Source: Clostridiales bacterium SIT11
GTDB taxonomy: Bacteria; Bacillota; Clostridia; Tissierellales; Peptoniphilaceae
Direction: 5' to 3'
Length of the DNA stretch: 64,000 nt
Assembly (NCBI GenBank): GCA_001299455.1
Contig: CYUK01000003.1
Span: forward strand, 248,001 to 312,000
In this document: piece by piece, positions 18,528-28,517 of the stretch
How the letters are laid out: each line of letters opens with the position of its first letter
How positions within the stretch are numbered: the stretch's first letter is position 1
Notes under the pieces: generated by a model
Seen by the model: only the letters and a program-made list of their open reading frames with translations
Told to the model about the DNA's origin: nothing
Database searches by the model: none
Position numbers and translations under genes: made by a program

Positions 18528-19541
18528 TCATCCCTTCCAATTTTCCGGTACAAATAAGTCTGTCCAAGTGGATATGGCAAAGCGATCTGTCATTCCGGCA
18601 ATATAATCACAGACCATGTCCTCCTTGGAATCATTCCTTCCTTCATAAAGTCCTTTGTGACTTTCCGGCAAGTCTTCATGTAAATAGTAGTCATAGAGGT
18701 CCACAATAATTTTATTGATTTTATTTTCATCCCCCTTGGCTAGGGGATTGTGGTAGACCCGGCTAAACATAAACTTTCTCAGCTCCATCATGGCTTCATA
18801 AATATCTTCTTCCATGCCCAGGACATTGTGGTCCCGAGTGTAGGTTAAGATGCCTAAAATTAGCCGCTCAATCCGGTCGCTATGAGTCTCCCCTAGAAGG
18901 GAAATACAGTCCTTGGGTAGGTCCTCTTTCACTAAAATATGGGCCCGGATGGCATCGTCAATATCATGGTTAATATAGGCAATCCGGTCTGCATACTTAA
19001 TGACCCTTCCTTCATTGGTCATGGCTTGCTGGTCTCCTGAATGGTTTAAAATTCCATCCCGGACTTCCTGAGATAGGTTTAACCCCCTCCGTCGAGGAGA
19101 ATGCTCTAAAAAATCTACCACCCGTAGGCTCTGCTCATTGTGGCGGAAGCCCCCCTTGTGGATTCGGTTTAGGACCGTCTCCCCACTATGGCCAAAAGGC
19201 GTGTGTCCCAAGTCGTGTCCCAGGGCGATGGCTTCCGTTAAGTCTTCATTGAGGCCCAAGGCCCGGGCAATGGTCCGGGCAATTTGGGCCACTTCCAGGG
19301 TATGGGTTAAGCGGGTCCGGTAGTGGTCCTTGTCCGGAGCAATAAAGACCTGGGTCTTGTGCTTCAACCGCCGAAAACTCTTGGAGTGCAAAATCCGGTC
19401 TCGGTCTCTTTGGTAAATAGTCCGTAAGGGACAGGCTGGCTCCTCATGAAGACGGCCCCCACTATCCTTGGACCTGGCTCCTAGAGGGCTTAAATAGATT
19501 TCTTCCCGTTTTTCTTGGGCCAAGCGATCACAGATATCCAT
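18528..19541 (-). CDS. dgt: Deoxyguanosinetriphosphate triphosphohydrolase-like HD protein
   Basis: dNTP triphosphohydrolase family member of about 337 residues with the HD metal site spread over RTRLTHTLEV and ALGHDLGHTPFGHSGE. It would split dNTPs to nucleoside and triphosphate. The start at 19541 follows AGGTGG by five bases; an in-frame GTG three codons earlier overlaps the ribosome site. The position between ppsR and dnaG is frequent in clostridia. Confidence 0.92.
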   Translation of the reverse strand: MDICDRLAQEKREEIYLSPLGARSKDSGGRLHEEPACPLRTIYQRDRDRILHSKSFRRLKHKTQVFIAPDKDHYRTRLTHTLEVAQIARTIARALGLNEDLTEAIALGHDLGHTPFGHSGETVLNRIHKGGFRHNEQSLRVVDFLEHSPRRRGLNLSQEVRDGILNHSGDQQAMTNEGRVIKYADRIAYINHDIDDAIRAHILVKEDLPKDCISLLGETHSDRIERLILGILTYTRDHNVLGMEEDIYEAMMELRKFMFSRVYHNPLAKGDENKINKIIVDLYDYYLHEDLPESHKGLYEGRNDSKEDMVCDYIAGMTDRFAISTWTDLFVPENWKG

Positions 19542-19550
19542 TTCAACCAC

Positions 19551-20357
19551 CTAGCGGCTAATATAGTCAATTATTAATTCAGCCGTTTCTTCAATGGCCT
19601 TGTAGCTGACATCAATAATGGGACATTTAATTTCATTCATAACCCGGGTGGAATAGCGAATTTCTTCTTCAATTCGGTCAATATTGGCATATTTTGTGGA
19701 AGATTCCAGACCTAGGGCTTTGAGTCTTTCCTCCCGAATGGAGTAAATCTTGTCAGGTCTGGCAATGAGGCCTACAACTTTTTTCGGGTCTTTTTTATAG
19801 ACTTCCAGAGGCACCGGGACTTCCGGTACCAGGGGAATATTACAAACCTTGTAGAGCTTGTTGGCCAGGTACATGGAAAGAGGAGTCTTGGAAGTCCTAG
19901 AAATGCCGAGAAGTAAAATATCTGCATCTTCAATGCCTCTTGGGTCCTTGCCATCATCATATTTCACAGCAAATTCAATGGCTTCCACCTTCCGGAAGTA
20001 GTTTTCATCTAGCCGGCGGATAAGACCCGGTTCCCTCAAGGGAGGGTAACCCAGGCAGGACTCCATGGCCCGCAAGGGGGGACCCATAACATCCACTGTG
20101 GGAATATTTAATTCCTTGGTTCTTTTTTCAATAAATTCTCGGGTCTTTCTCTCCACATTGGTGTAAATTAAAATTTTCCGGTCATAGTCCAGCATTTCTT
20201 CAAAGACCGGTTCAATTTTTTCTATGGAGTTATAGTAGGGAAATCTTAGAATTTCATAATTTTTACTTTCAAACTGCTTGACTGTTGCCTTGGCAATTAA
20301 TTCGCCTGTTTCTCCAATCGAGTCGGATATTACATAGATTCTTAAGCTTGAATCCAT
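19551..20357 (-). CDS. ppsR: Pyruvate, phosphate dikinase regulatory protein (kinase/phosphorylase)
   Basis: DUF299 family bifunctional regulator of 268 residues that inactivates PPDK by ADP-dependent phosphorylation and reactivates it by phosphorolysis. Seen: N-terminal VISDSIGETGELIA and P-loop-like GISRTSKTPLSMYLA near residue 148. It overlaps ccpN by one base. The ccpN-ppsR pair is the conserved glycolysis/gluconeogenesis control pair (yqzB-yqfL in Bacillus). Confidence 0.94.
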   Translation of the reverse strand: MDSSLRIYVISDSIGETGELIAKATVKQFESKNYEILRFPYYNSIEKIEPVFEEMLDYDRKILIYTNVERKTREFIEKRTKELNIPTVDVMGPPLRAMESCLGYPPLREPGLIRRLDENYFRKVEAIEFAVKYDDGKDPRGIEDADILLLGISRTSKTPLSMYLANKLYKVCNIPLVPEVPVPLEVYKKDPKKVVGLIARPDKIYSIREERLKALGLESSTKYANIDRIEEEIRYSTRVMNEIKCPIIDVSYKAIEETAELIIDYISR

Positions 20358-20986
20358 TATTTGTCCTCCTTTGCCTCATTAATCAATTCCATAAAGAGCT
20401 TGGCCACATTTGTCTTAGTAAACCGACCCACGACTTTTTCTCCCTGGTCTTCTTCTACGATGACTGGCAGGGCGTCCACATCGTGGTCCACAATCCGCCT
20501 CAGAGCCTCATAAACACTTTCCTCTTGGTGGATTTTTACAAGCTTGGGTTCCCGGGTCATTAAAACCCCTACTGGAGTCTTTTGGGTCTGGCCTCCCAGC
20601 AAGGACCGTAAAAGGTCCTTTCTAGACACGACTCCCGTTAAATACCCCTTGTTCGTCACAAAGAGAGTGCCTACGTCTTCTAAAAACAAGGAGACAATGG
20701 CATCATAAATGGATGTTTCTTCATCTACTAAAATGGGCAAGCTCATGACTTCCCGAACTTCCATCTTTAGAAGTTTTTCAAAATAAATAGGTTCCTTCCG
20801 TTGGCTATTGTAGTAATAGCCAACTTTGGGCTTGGCATGCAAAACATCTGCCATGGTGAGTAAGCTAAAATCTGGTCTTAAGGTGGCCCGAGACAGATTT
20901 AGTTTACTTGCAATTTCCTCTCCTGTAATGGGTTGAAATTTTTTAACAATCGCAATAATTTTCTCCTGCCTGGACGAAAAATTCAT
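20357..20986 (-). CDS. ccpN: CBS-domain transcriptional repressor, CcpN family
   Basis: 209 residues. N-terminal winged HTH (about 1-60, with ITGEEIASKLNLSRATLRPD) followed by two CBS domains (about 80-205). Bacillus CcpN represses gluconeogenic genes in response to ATP/ADP. Placed between glyS and ppsR as in Bacillus. Its operators cannot be identified from this window. Confidence 0.9.
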   Translation of the reverse strand: MNFSSRQEKIIAIVKKFQPITGEEIASKLNLSRATLRPDFSLLTMADVLHAKPKVGYYYNSQRKEPIYFEKLLKMEVREVMSLPILVDEETSIYDAIVSLFLEDVGTLFVTNKGYLTGVVSRKDLLRSLLGGQTQKTPVGVLMTREPKLVKIHQEESVYEALRRIVDHDVDALPVIVEEDQGEKVVGRFTKTNVAKLFMELINEAKEDK

Positions 20987-20994
20987 AAGCCTTC

Positions 20995-23076
20995 CTATTC
21001 TAAGACCAGGGCGTTGACATCAAATATTTCCCCTAGGGTCTGATCAATTCCATGGAGCATGGCTAGACGGTTGTTCCGCAGCCGTTCATCCTCTACAAGA
21101 ATCATCACATCATCAAAATACTTGTGAATCTTTGGTGTTAATTCTTTTAAAAGTAAGAGTTTTTCTCTATAGTCCCCAGCTTCAACTTGGGTGTTCATTT
21201 TTTCGTCTGCTGCCTTAAAAGCCCTGTAAAGGTCAATTTCTGCTGGTTCTTCTAAGAGGTCTTCATGAAATTCCATGGATTCATCATATTTGACAGCCAA
21301 GTGGCTCAAGCGGATAAAGGCATCATAGAAGTCCTTATCCAGGTCTTCATCCATGTCGTCTAGGACAGCACAGCGTTTAAAAATGTCCACCACATCATTG
21401 GGTTCTGCATTTAAAACAGCATCAACCAAGTCATAGCGGTAGCCTTGGTCTAGAAGCATTTGTCGAATCCGCCCTTGGAAAAAGTCCATAATGGCGTCTT
21501 TTACTTGGTTGTAGTCAAAGACCAATTCTTGGTGGCCCACATAAATATAGAGGGCATAGTCTACCACAATGGATAGAGGCAGGTGCCAGTTCCTTTCCTT
21601 AATAATATTAATTAAACCAATGGCCTGTCTCCGGAGGGCAAAGGGATCTTGGCTTCCTGTTGGAATCAAATCAATGGAGAAGAGGCCAACAATAGTATCC
21701 AGCTTATCGGCTATGGAAAGGACAGCTCCTGTCGTGGAGGCAGGTAGGTCTCCCCCAGCCTTTCGAGGCATGTATTGCTCATCTAGGGCTTGGGCTACAA
21801 TGTCCTTTAAGCCTTCTTTTCTTGCATAGATAGCGCCCATCTTCCCTTGGAGTTCAGTAAACTCTTGGACCATATTGGTCACTAAGTCTGTCTTGGCCAA
21901 GTTGGAAGCTTCTTTTAAGGCAACTTTTGTTTCCTCAGCCACTTGGAGGTATTCTCCAATTTGTTGAGTGAGTTCCTTTAATCTTTGGGTCTTGTCATAG
22001 AGGTTTCCCAGCTTGTCATGGAAGCTGACGCCTTTTAGGTCTTCAACTCGGTCTTCTAGGGGTTTTCTTTGGTCTTCTTCATAGAAGAAAACGGCATCTT
22101 CCAGCCGGGCCCCTAGGACCTTTTCATTGCCTTGGGAAACAATATCTTCATAGTCTGCATTCCCGTTTCGGATGGTAATGAAATAGGGCTTTAGGTTGCC
22201 TTCACTGTCATAGACTGGAATATAGCGGAGGTGTTCCCGCATAGGTGTCGTGAGGACAATGGCCGGAAGGGACATATAGCTTTCTTTGATGTTCCCTACA
22301 ATGGCTGTAGGATATTCTACAATGTAGGTTAATTCCTGTAAAAGGTCCTCATCTTCAATAATTTCCCCACCAAGAGCCTTGGCCTTCCGGTTGGCTTGGT
22401 ACTTAATTGTTTCATACCGTTTTTCCTGGTCGGCAAGGCAGAAGTTTTCTAAAAGTTTGTCTTCATAATCTTCTACCTTATCAATGACCACTGGATTTTT
22501 CCCTAAGAACCGGTGGCCCCGGGTATTTCTTCCCACAGGAATCCCTTCAAAGGGAAAGTCCACGACTTGGTCATTTAAAAGGGAGAGGATCCAACGAATA
22601 GGCCGGGCAAAGCGGATGTTTTTGCCTCCCCATTTCATGTTTTTAGGGAAGGTGATTCCGTAAATACAAGCAGGAGCAATTTCCTTTAAGAGGTCTTCAA
22701 CTGGCTTTCCTCCTTGGACTTGCTTGGCAAAAATATAGTCCTCGCCCTTGACTTGGTCTGTGTAGAGGTCTTCTTCTTGAAGTCCCTTGCTCTTCATAAA
22801 ACCTTGGAGGGCCTTGCTGGCCTTTCCATTTTCGTCGTAGGCAATTTTTAAGGAGGGTCCCTTGACCACTTCTTCAATTTTTTCTTGTTGGTCGCCTAGA
22901 CCGTTCACTTGTAGGGTTAGCCTTCTAGGTGTGGCATAGGTTTTAATGTCCTCATATTGGATATGGGCTTCTTTTAATCTTTTTGCCATTTGGTCCTTAA
23001 ATTGGTTGAGACCCAGGTTCACAAAGCGAGCTGGCAATTCTTCCACGCCTATTTCTAGTAAATATTTATTCTCCAT
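20995..23076 (-). CDS. glyS: Glycyl-tRNA synthetase beta subunit
   Basis: Large tRNA-binding subunit of the bacterial heterotetrameric glycyl-tRNA synthetase, about 693 residues, beginning with the family signature [14 protein letters not shown]. The C-terminal part includes the HD-like and anticodon-binding regions. I use the ATG giving MENKYLL because the longer start is a GTG overlapping the GGTGA ribosome site. It overlaps the end of glyQ. Confidence 0.97.
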   Translation of the reverse strand: MENKYLLEIGVEELPARFVNLGLNQFKDQMAKRLKEAHIQYEDIKTYATPRRLTLQVNGLGDQQEKIEEVVKGPSLKIAYDENGKASKALQGFMKSKGLQEEDLYTDQVKGEDYIFAKQVQGGKPVEDLLKEIAPACIYGITFPKNMKWGGKNIRFARPIRWILSLLNDQVVDFPFEGIPVGRNTRGHRFLGKNPVVIDKVEDYEDKLLENFCLADQEKRYETIKYQANRKAKALGGEIIEDEDLLQELTYIVEYPTAIVGNIKESYMSLPAIVLTTPMREHLRYIPVYDSEGNLKPYFITIRNGNADYEDIVSQGNEKVLGARLEDAVFFYEEDQRKPLEDRVEDLKGVSFHDKLGNLYDKTQRLKELTQQIGEYLQVAEETKVALKEASNLAKTDLVTNMVQEFTELQGKMGAIYARKEGLKDIVAQALDEQYMPRKAGGDLPASTTGAVLSIADKLDTIVGLFSIDLIPTGSQDPFALRRQAIGLINIIKERNWHLPLSIVVDYALYIYVGHQELVFDYNQVKDAIMDFFQGRIRQMLLDQGYRYDLVDAVLNAEPNDVVDIFKRCAVLDDMDEDLDKDFYDAFIRLSHLAVKYDESMEFHEDLLEEPAEIDLYRAFKAADEKMNTQVEAGDYREKLLLLKELTPKIHKYFDDVMILVEDERLRNNRLAMLHGIDQTLGEIFDVNALVLE

Positions 23077-23953
23077 GGTGGTCACCTGCCTTTAATAGGG
23101 GGTAGTTCATTTCTTCTCTTTGGGCCAGATAGGTGGCGGCAATTTTTCTTGCCAGGTTTCGGACCCGGGCAATATAGCCAGTCCGTTCTGATACAGAAAT
23201 AGCCCCTCTGGCATCTAAAACATTAAAGGTATGGGAACACTTTAAAACATAATCATAGGCCGGCATAACAAGACCCTCTTCGCTGACTCTTTCAGCTTCC
23301 CGTTCATAGGTATTGAAGAGGTCTTTTAACATGCCTACATCGGCTAGTTCAAAGCTATAGACAGAGTGTTCGTATTCTGCCTTGTGGAAGATATCCCCAT
23401 ACTTGATTTCATCATTCCAAGTAATATCATAGACACTGTCTACATCTTGGAGGTACATGGCAATCCGTTCCAAACCATAGGTGAGCTCTGCAGACTCTAA
23501 GTCACAGTTAATAGAACCCACTTGTTGGAAGTAGGTAAATTGGGTGATTTCCATTCCATCTAACCAGACTTCCCAGCCTAGACCCCAGGCTCCTAGGGTT
23601 GGGGCTTCCCAGTTGTCTTCAACAAATCGGATGTCATGCTTTAAAACATCAATGCCAATGGCCTGTAAACTTTTTAAGTAGAGTTCTTGGACATCTTCCG
23701 GTGAAGGCTTTAAAATTACTTGGAGTTGGTGGTGTTGGTAAAGACGATTTGGGTTTTCTCCATAGCGGGCATCTGCTGGCCGCCTGGATGGTTCCACATA
23801 AACAGTCCTCCAAGGTTCCGGACCCAGGGCTTTTAAGAAGGTGTAAGGATTCATGGTCCCAGCCCCCTTTTCCATATCATAGGGCTCCATGATAATACAA
23901 CCTTGGTCCTTCCAATAGTTTTTCAGTGTTTGCATTAAATCTTGAAAATGCAT
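23066..23953 (-). CDS. glyQ: Glycyl-tRNA synthetase alpha subunit
   Basis: Class II catalytic subunit of 295 residues. Signature blocks [19 protein letters not shown] and [17 protein letters not shown] are intact. Followed directly by glyS. Only 17 bases separate it from recO, so no T-box leader controls this operon locally, unlike many Firmicute aminoacyl-tRNA synthetase genes. Confidence 0.98.
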   Translation of the reverse strand: MHFQDLMQTLKNYWKDQGCIIMEPYDMEKGAGTMNPYTFLKALGPEPWRTVYVEPSRRPADARYGENPNRLYQHHQLQVILKPSPEDVQELYLKSLQAIGIDVLKHDIRFVEDNWEAPTLGAWGLGWEVWLDGMEITQFTYFQQVGSINCDLESAELTYGLERIAMYLQDVDSVYDITWNDEIKYGDIFHKAEYEHSVYSFELADVGMLKDLFNTYEREAERVSEEGLVMPAYDYVLKCSHTFNVLDARGAISVSERTGYIARVRNLARKIAATYLAQREEMNYPLLKAGDHHGE

Positions 23954-23970
23954 AAGTTTATCTGTCCTCC

Positions 23971-24690
23971 TTATAAACTAGCAACAAGGTCAAAGCAGTG
24001 GAATTGACGAACTTCTAAATGTATATAAAACATTTGAATAAGTAGAGTAGAGAGTAATTTTTCATTACATCTTGCTGCCTTTAATTGATCTAAAGAAGTA
24101 TATAATATTTCCTTTAAATATAGGATGTCTGTCTCTTGGATATATTTCCCACTGCCAGACACCATGCCATACTCTATAATACCACTTTTGGGGTCAAAAA
24201 ATCCCCCTTTTCCTTGATTTTCTTCTGGCTTTCCTATAAATCTTGGTCGATAACCTAAAAAAGACAGAGCCTTAATTAAAAAAGCATTGAGAAGAATGGT
24301 CCTATAGCCCTCTTCCAGGACATCCAGGGTCTTGGCTAAGAGGTCGTAGAGTCGGTCATTTTTTTGTCCATCTTCCAGGCTCTTGGTCACTATTTCTAAA
24401 AAAAGACTGGTGGCTACAATTTCAGGATAGGTCTTCCGCAAGGGGCTATGGTCTTTTAGTAAAACGCCCTCCCGGATATAGGCAAAGCTCTGTCCCGGTT
24501 TAAAGCGGTAGGCCCCTTCAATGCCCGGCTGGGTCAGGGAAAAAATAGAGCTTTTCGGAGAGTTGACCCCCTTGGCCAAAACGGAAATTTTCCCCCTCTC
24601 CCTGGTAAAAATCGTCAGCCGTTTACTGGTTTCTGTAAAGGGGGCCTCTTCCAAGACAATCCCCCTAGTTTCAAAACTATTGGTAGCCAA
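23971..24690 (-). CDS. recO: DNA repair protein RecO
   Basis: 239-residue recombination mediator that helps load RecA on SSB-coated DNA. N-terminal OB fold ([20 protein letters not shown]) then a helical domain. The zinc-finger cysteines of some RecO proteins are largely missing here (only isolated Cys near the C-terminus). Overlaps era by 14 bases; era-recO order is the Firmicute standard. Confidence 0.93.
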   Translation of the reverse strand: MATNSFETRGIVLEEAPFTETSKRLTIFTRERGKISVLAKGVNSPKSSIFSLTQPGIEGAYRFKPGQSFAYIREGVLLKDHSPLRKTYPEIVATSLFLEIVTKSLEDGQKNDRLYDLLAKTLDVLEEGYRTILLNAFLIKALSFLGYRPRFIGKPEENQGKGGFFDPKSGIIEYGMVSGSGKYIQETDILYLKEILYTSLDQLKAARCNEKLLSTLLIQMFYIHLEVRQFHCFDLVASL

Positions 24691-25564
24691 ACCGTTCCAC
24701 CATATTTTGCTTTTCTCTCCAGTTTTTTGAGACCTTGACCCAAATTTGCAGGTTCACCTTTATGGAGAAAAACCGCTCCAGGTCTTGGCGACTTTGGCTG
24801 CCGATTGTTTTCAGCATTTGCCCCTTTTTCCCAATAATAATCCCCTTGTGGGAGTCTCTTTCCACATAAATAGTGGCTTCAATATCTAGGAGGTCCTTGT
24901 CCTCTCTTTCCTTCATGGAATCACAAACCACCATGACTCCATGGGGGACTTCTTCTTGAAGGTTGTAAAGGGCCTTTTCCCGGATAAATTCAGCCACAAT
25001 AAATTTTTCCGGCTGGTCTGTAATATAGTCATCTGGAAAATACTTGGGTCCTTCCGGTAAAATCCGTTTTAAGGCCTGGAGATATTCTTCCAGATTATCT
25101 CCTGTACTGGCAGAAATAGGAATAATTTCTTTAAATAAATTGTACTTGGCGTACTGGTCTATCAGGGGTAAAAGACTTCCCTTTTCCACCTGGTCAATTT
25201 TGTTAATCAGCAAAATAAGGTCTGTCTTTCCCTTGTATTTTTTAAGGCTTTCCAGGATTTCCTTGTCTGTAGGCCCAATCCGGCTGGAGGAATCCACCAT
25301 CAGGGTGATGACATCCACCTCCGCCAGACTATCTTGGGAGACTCCCAGCATGTAGTTTCCCAGCTTATTTTTCGGCTTTTGGATGCCCGGCGTGTCCAAG
25401 AAAATAATTTGTGCATCTTCTTCATGGTAAATTAACTGAATCCGGTTCCGGGTGGTTTGGGGTTTATTGGATGTTATAGACAGTTTTTCTCCCATAATCC
25501 GGTTTAAAAGTGTGGATTTCCCCACATTTGGTCGTCCTATAATTGTTACAAAACCTGATTTCAT
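24677..25564 (-). CDS. era: GTPase Era
   Basis: GTPase for 30S subunit maturation, binding the 3' end of 16S rRNA. G1 GRPNVGKSTLLN, G3 DTPGIQKPKN, G4 NKID, and a C-terminal KH domain containing GIIIGKKGQMLK. 295 residues, full length. Between cdd and recO. Confidence 0.98.
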   Translation of the reverse strand: MKSGFVTIIGRPNVGKSTLLNRIMGEKLSITSNKPQTTRNRIQLIYHEEDAQIIFLDTPGIQKPKNKLGNYMLGVSQDSLAEVDVITLMVDSSSRIGPTDKEILESLKKYKGKTDLILLINKIDQVEKGSLLPLIDQYAKYNLFKEIIPISASTGDNLEEYLQALKRILPEGPKYFPDDYITDQPEKFIVAEFIREKALYNLQEEVPHGVMVVCDSMKEREDKDLLDIEATIYVERDSHKGIIIGKKGQMLKTIGSQSRQDLERFFSIKVNLQIWVKVSKNWREKQNMVERFGYQ

Positions 25565-25572
25565 ATATCCTC

Positions 25573-25962
25573 CTATGATAAGTCTTCATTTGAAAAGCTG
25601 TGGGGCAAAAGGTCTTCCAGGGAAAATTCTTGGTAGTCCTCCAGGGAGTTGACAATATATATTTTTAAGTCCTCCTGAAATTCCACCATGACCTGCCGGC
25701 AAACTCCACAGGGAAAGGTGTCCTTGGCATCTCCTGTGACAGCTATGGCCTTAATCTTTTTTGCCCCCTCTGAAATGGCCTTGAAAATCGCCACCCTTTC
25801 TGCACAGATGGTGGGCGAGTAGGAAGCAATTTCAATGTTGCCTCCAGTATATATTTTTCCATCGTCTCCTAGGACAGCTGCCCCTACATGAAAATTTGAA
25901 TAGGGGACATAGGCCTTTTTCTTGGCTTCCAAGGCTCCTCTAAATAAGTCTTCTTTTTTCAT
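25573..25962 (-). CDS. cdd: Cytidine deaminase
   Basis: Deaminates cytidine and deoxycytidine. Zinc-site motifs CAERVAIF and PCGVCRQ are present, with three Cys ligands as in tetrameric bacterial enzymes. The start giving MKKEDLF is preferred because GGAGGG is ten bases upstream and the ATG follows the upstream stop codon directly. 129 residues. Neighbours match the Bacillus dgkA-cdd-era order. Confidence 0.95.
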   Translation of the reverse strand: MKKEDLFRGALEAKKKAYVPYSNFHVGAAVLGDDGKIYTGGNIEIASYSPTICAERVAIFKAISEGAKKIKAIAVTGDAKDTFPCGVCRQVMVEFQEDLKIYIVNSLEDYQEFSLEDLLPHSFSNEDLS

Positions 25963-25963
25963 T

Positions 25964-26680
25964 TTAACCAATCCCTCCAATTCCTTGATAAAGTATCAGG
26001 GCAATAATGGACCCCACTAGGGCCCCTAGGACGACTTCAGAAATTTTATGAATTTTTCCCTCCACCCGGGACTGGGCCACTAAAAAAGCAATGCAGTAGG
26101 CCAGGCCACAAACTAGACCTTGGCCGGAGATGAGAGAAATCATAGTGGCCATGGAAAAGGCAATGGCCGCGTGACCACTGACGGCTCCACCTTGGAAGAA
26201 GGTCCCACCACTTCTTTGCATCCAAAGGAGCTTGCCTCCAATGACGGCAAAGATTACTAAAAAGAGGGCCACAAAGGCCAAGTGGGGGTCTGAATTTCGT
26301 AGCTTCACAATGGCCAATTCTGTCGAAGCATTAATCCGGTCAAAGAAAATTAAGTAAGCCACAACTAGAGCGTTCACAGCAGAAATCAACACGGCTCCTG
26401 CTGCCACGTCCTTAGCCAGCTTGGCCACAGGGTTATAGGACTGGGTCACCAGGTCCACTGTCCGTTCAATAGCTGTATTCATGAGTTCAGCCGAAAGAAC
26501 AAAGGTAACAGCAAAAAAGAGCATCATAAATTCCAAGCGAGTGAGCTTAAAAAATAAACTGGCAATAATGACTCCTATAGCTGCCAGATAGTGGATTTTC
26601 ATATTCCTTTCTGTTCGAATAGAGGCAATAATCCCCTGGACTGCATAGTTAAAAGAATCAATAAAACTCCCCTGCTTCAT
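25964..26680 (-). CDS. Undecaprenol kinase fused to a PAP2-type phosphatase
   Basis: 238 residues with two membrane enzyme modules. Residues 1 to about 125 match the DgkA/UdpK lipid kinase, including the signature FVLSAELMNTAIERTVD. From about 140 on is a PAP2-like phosphatase with GGAVSGHAAIAFS and SRVEGKIHKISEV, the SGH and SRxxxxxH catalytic motifs. The family would interconvert undecaprenol, its phosphate and perhaps its pyrophosphate for wall synthesis. In Bacillus only the kinase module is at this locus. Confidence 0.88.
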   Translation of the reverse strand: MKQGSFIDSFNYAVQGIIASIRTERNMKIHYLAAIGVIIASLFFKLTRLEFMMLFFAVTFVLSAELMNTAIERTVDLVTQSYNPVAKLAKDVAAGAVLISAVNALVVAYLIFFDRINASTELAIVKLRNSDPHLAFVALFLVIFAVIGGKLLWMQRSGGTFFQGGAVSGHAAIAFSMATMISLISGQGLVCGLAYCIAFLVAQSRVEGKIHKISEVVLGALVGSIIALILYQGIGGIG

Positions 26681-27139
26681 TTACTCACCTCGGTAGACCT
26701 TGAGCTGGTCCATAATCTTTTTTTCTTCTTGTCGCATTTCCCTTTTGTCCTCTTCCTCTATATGGTCATAGCCCAGGCAATGGAGGATGCTATGGACTGT
26801 TAAATATTGGAGCTCCCTTTGAAAACTATGGCCATAGTCCTCTGCCTGGCTGGCTACCCGGTCCAGGTTAATAACCACATCCCCTAGGAGGAGGCAGTCT
26901 CCATAATCTTCATTAATGGGAAAGGACAGGACATCTGTCACAGCATCCACCCCTCGGTAGTCCCTGTTTAAGGCTTGGATTTCCTCTCCATTGACAAAGG
27001 AAAGGCTAATGGCAACAAGGCCTGAAACCCCCTCTTCAAGGAGGGCCGCCTGAGCCGCTTCTTCTATATAATCCATATCTTTTGGGGAAAAAGGGCCATC
27101 ATTTAAAGAAAATTCAATTTTTAGGTCCTGGCTTGTCAT
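26681..27139 (-). CDS. ybeY: Endoribonuclease YbeY, 16S rRNA maturation factor
   Basis: Metal-dependent RNase with the three-histidine site in HSILHCLGYDH. The start giving MTSQDLKIEF is favoured: the 32 residues of the longer frame are basic, non-conserved and lie inside the phoH 3' end, while AAGGAG lies ten bases before this ATG. That gives 152 residues, normal for the family. Overlaps phoH by 26 bases. Confidence 0.95.
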   Translation of the reverse strand: MTSQDLKIEFSLNDGPFSPKDMDYIEEAAQAALLEEGVSGLVAISLSFVNGEEIQALNRDYRGVDAVTDVLSFPINEDYGDCLLLGDVVINLDRVASQAEDYGHSFQRELQYLTVHSILHCLGYDHIEEEDKREMRQEEKKIMDQLKVYRGE

Positions 27140-28124
27140 GGTCTTTCTTCTCCTTTTTTTCCTTTTTTTGGTCTTCATCATACTGGTCATAGGCGTCAAT
27201 AATCCTTTGAACCAGGGGATGACGGACAATGTCATAGCGGCTTAAGTAAACGGTGGACACACCCTTTACATCTCTTAAAATATTTAAAACAGATTTTAAG
27301 CCGGACTTCTTTCCAGCTGGTAAGTCAATTTGGGTAATATCTCCTGTGACAATGGCCTTGGATCCAAAACCTAGCCGGGTTAAAAACATCTTCATTTGTT
27401 GAGAGGTTGTGTTTTGAGCTTCATCTAGGATGACATAGGCATTGTCCAGGGTTCTCCCCCGCATATAGGCCAGGGGAGCCACTTCAATGAGGCCCTGGTC
27501 CACAAATTTTTGGTAGGTATCAAAGCCCATTAAGTCAAAAAGAGCATCATAGAGGGGCCTTAAGTAGGGATCCACCTTCATTTGTAGGTCTCCAGGCAAA
27601 AAGCCCAAACTTTCCCCGGCTTCAACAGCTGGCCGAGTCAGGATAATTCTAGATACTTCCTGGGCCTTAAAGGCCTTGACAGCACAGGCCATGGCCAGGT
27701 AGGTCTTTCCTGTTCCTGCCGGTCCGACCCCAAAGACCACGTCATTTTTTTCAATGGCATCCAAGTATCTTTTTTGGCCCAGGGTTTTAGGCCGGACAGG
27801 CTTACCCATAGCGGTGTAGACCAAGGCCTTGTTGTAGAGACTATCCAGGTCCAAATCGATGCCTTTTTTCTTTAAAGAAATAGCATATCTTAAGTCCTGC
27901 TTGTCCAGGTTCTTTTGTTTCTTTATCAGCCCCAGGAGGAAGTGGAGGAGGTCTACTGCTGCAGCCACCTCATCTTCCGGGCCAGATACCTCAAGTTCCA
28001 GGTCTTTTAATTGAATCTCTACCTCAAAATTCTCCTGGATTAAGCGGATATTTTCATCTAGCTTCCCAAAAAGGGCAGAAGCTTGTGCCAAAGATTCTAA
28101 GTCCAATGTCTCCCTAGTTTGCAA
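27114..28124 (-). CDS. phoH: PhoH-like ATPase
   Basis: 336-residue PhoH/PhoL family ATPase usually coupled to YbeY. N-terminal KH-like region to about residue 110, then Walker A GVGPAGTGKTYLA, Walker B YVILDEAQNTT, and a Lys/Glu/Asp-rich C-terminal tail. The start is TTG, supported by AAAGGTGG seven bases upstream. The family is linked to RNA metabolism; its exact activity is unsettled. Confidence 0.94.
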   Translation of the reverse strand: MQTRETLDLESLAQASALFGKLDENIRLIQENFEVEIQLKDLELEVSGPEDEVAAAVDLLHFLLGLIKKQKNLDKQDLRYAISLKKKGIDLDLDSLYNKALVYTAMGKPVRPKTLGQKRYLDAIEKNDVVFGVGPAGTGKTYLAMACAVKAFKAQEVSRIILTRPAVEAGESLGFLPGDLQMKVDPYLRPLYDALFDLMGFDTYQKFVDQGLIEVAPLAYMRGRTLDNAYVILDEAQNTTSQQMKMFLTRLGFGSKAIVTGDITQIDLPAGKKSGLKSVLNILRDVKGVSTVYLSRYDIVRHPLVQRIIDAYDQYDEDQKKEKKEKKDHDKPGPKN

Positions 28125-28139
28125 AAATTTTCCACCTTT

Positions 28140-28517
28140 CTAGCGTTTCCATCTTTTCCCAGACCTCCGGCCTGGTCTTGTAAATATCTCATCATAGACA
28201 AAAGCCTTGGCCCAAGGAGCAAGGTCCAGATCATCTAGGACCGTCCCTTCCTTCCTGAAGACTTCTTCTAGCGACTTTTCTTTTTCTCCTAAGTCTTTTT
28301 TTCGAGAAAGAAGGTCTTCTTTTTCTCCTTCTCTTCTCTCCTTGTCCTCCTGGACCTGTTTTTTCATTTCCTCCATCTTCTCTGAATTTACAGACTTTTC
28401 CCCTTGCATTTCCAGATTTTGCCTTGCCAGTTCTTCCTGGAGCTGGTTAAACTTTAAGGCCAGTTGATCTAGGGGTCCATGGACTTTTTTCCCCTTCTTT
28501 TTTAAAGACTGCTTCAT
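28140..28517 (-). CDS. Uncharacterised charged coiled-coil protein
   Basis: I do not recognise this 125-residue protein. Residues about 18-90 are a highly charged Glu/Lys/Gln coiled coil; the ends are basic, with a C-terminal tail rich in Arg, Lys and Gly. No signal peptide or membrane segment. It occupies the slot where Bacillus has yqfC/yqfD (sporulation-linked), but shows no resemblance to them. It overlaps floA by one base and sits 15 bases before phoH, so it is surely expressed with them. Confidence 0.7.
   Translation of the reverse strand: MKQSLKKKGKKVHGPLDQLALKFNQLQEELARQNLEMQGEKSVNSEKMEEMKKQVQEDKERREGEKEDLLSRKKDLGEKEKSLEEVFRKEGTVLDDLDLAPWAKAFVYDEIFTRPGRRSGKRWKR

Noticed and set aside
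23954-24000. T-box leader upstream of glyQ
   Set aside because: Only 17 bases separate recO and glyQ, too short for a T-box; no specifier or antiterminator sequence is seen.
27140-27235. 32-residue N-terminal extension of YbeY
   Set aside because: The extra residues are an out-of-frame reading of the phoH Lys/Glu tail; the family starts at the downstream ATG.
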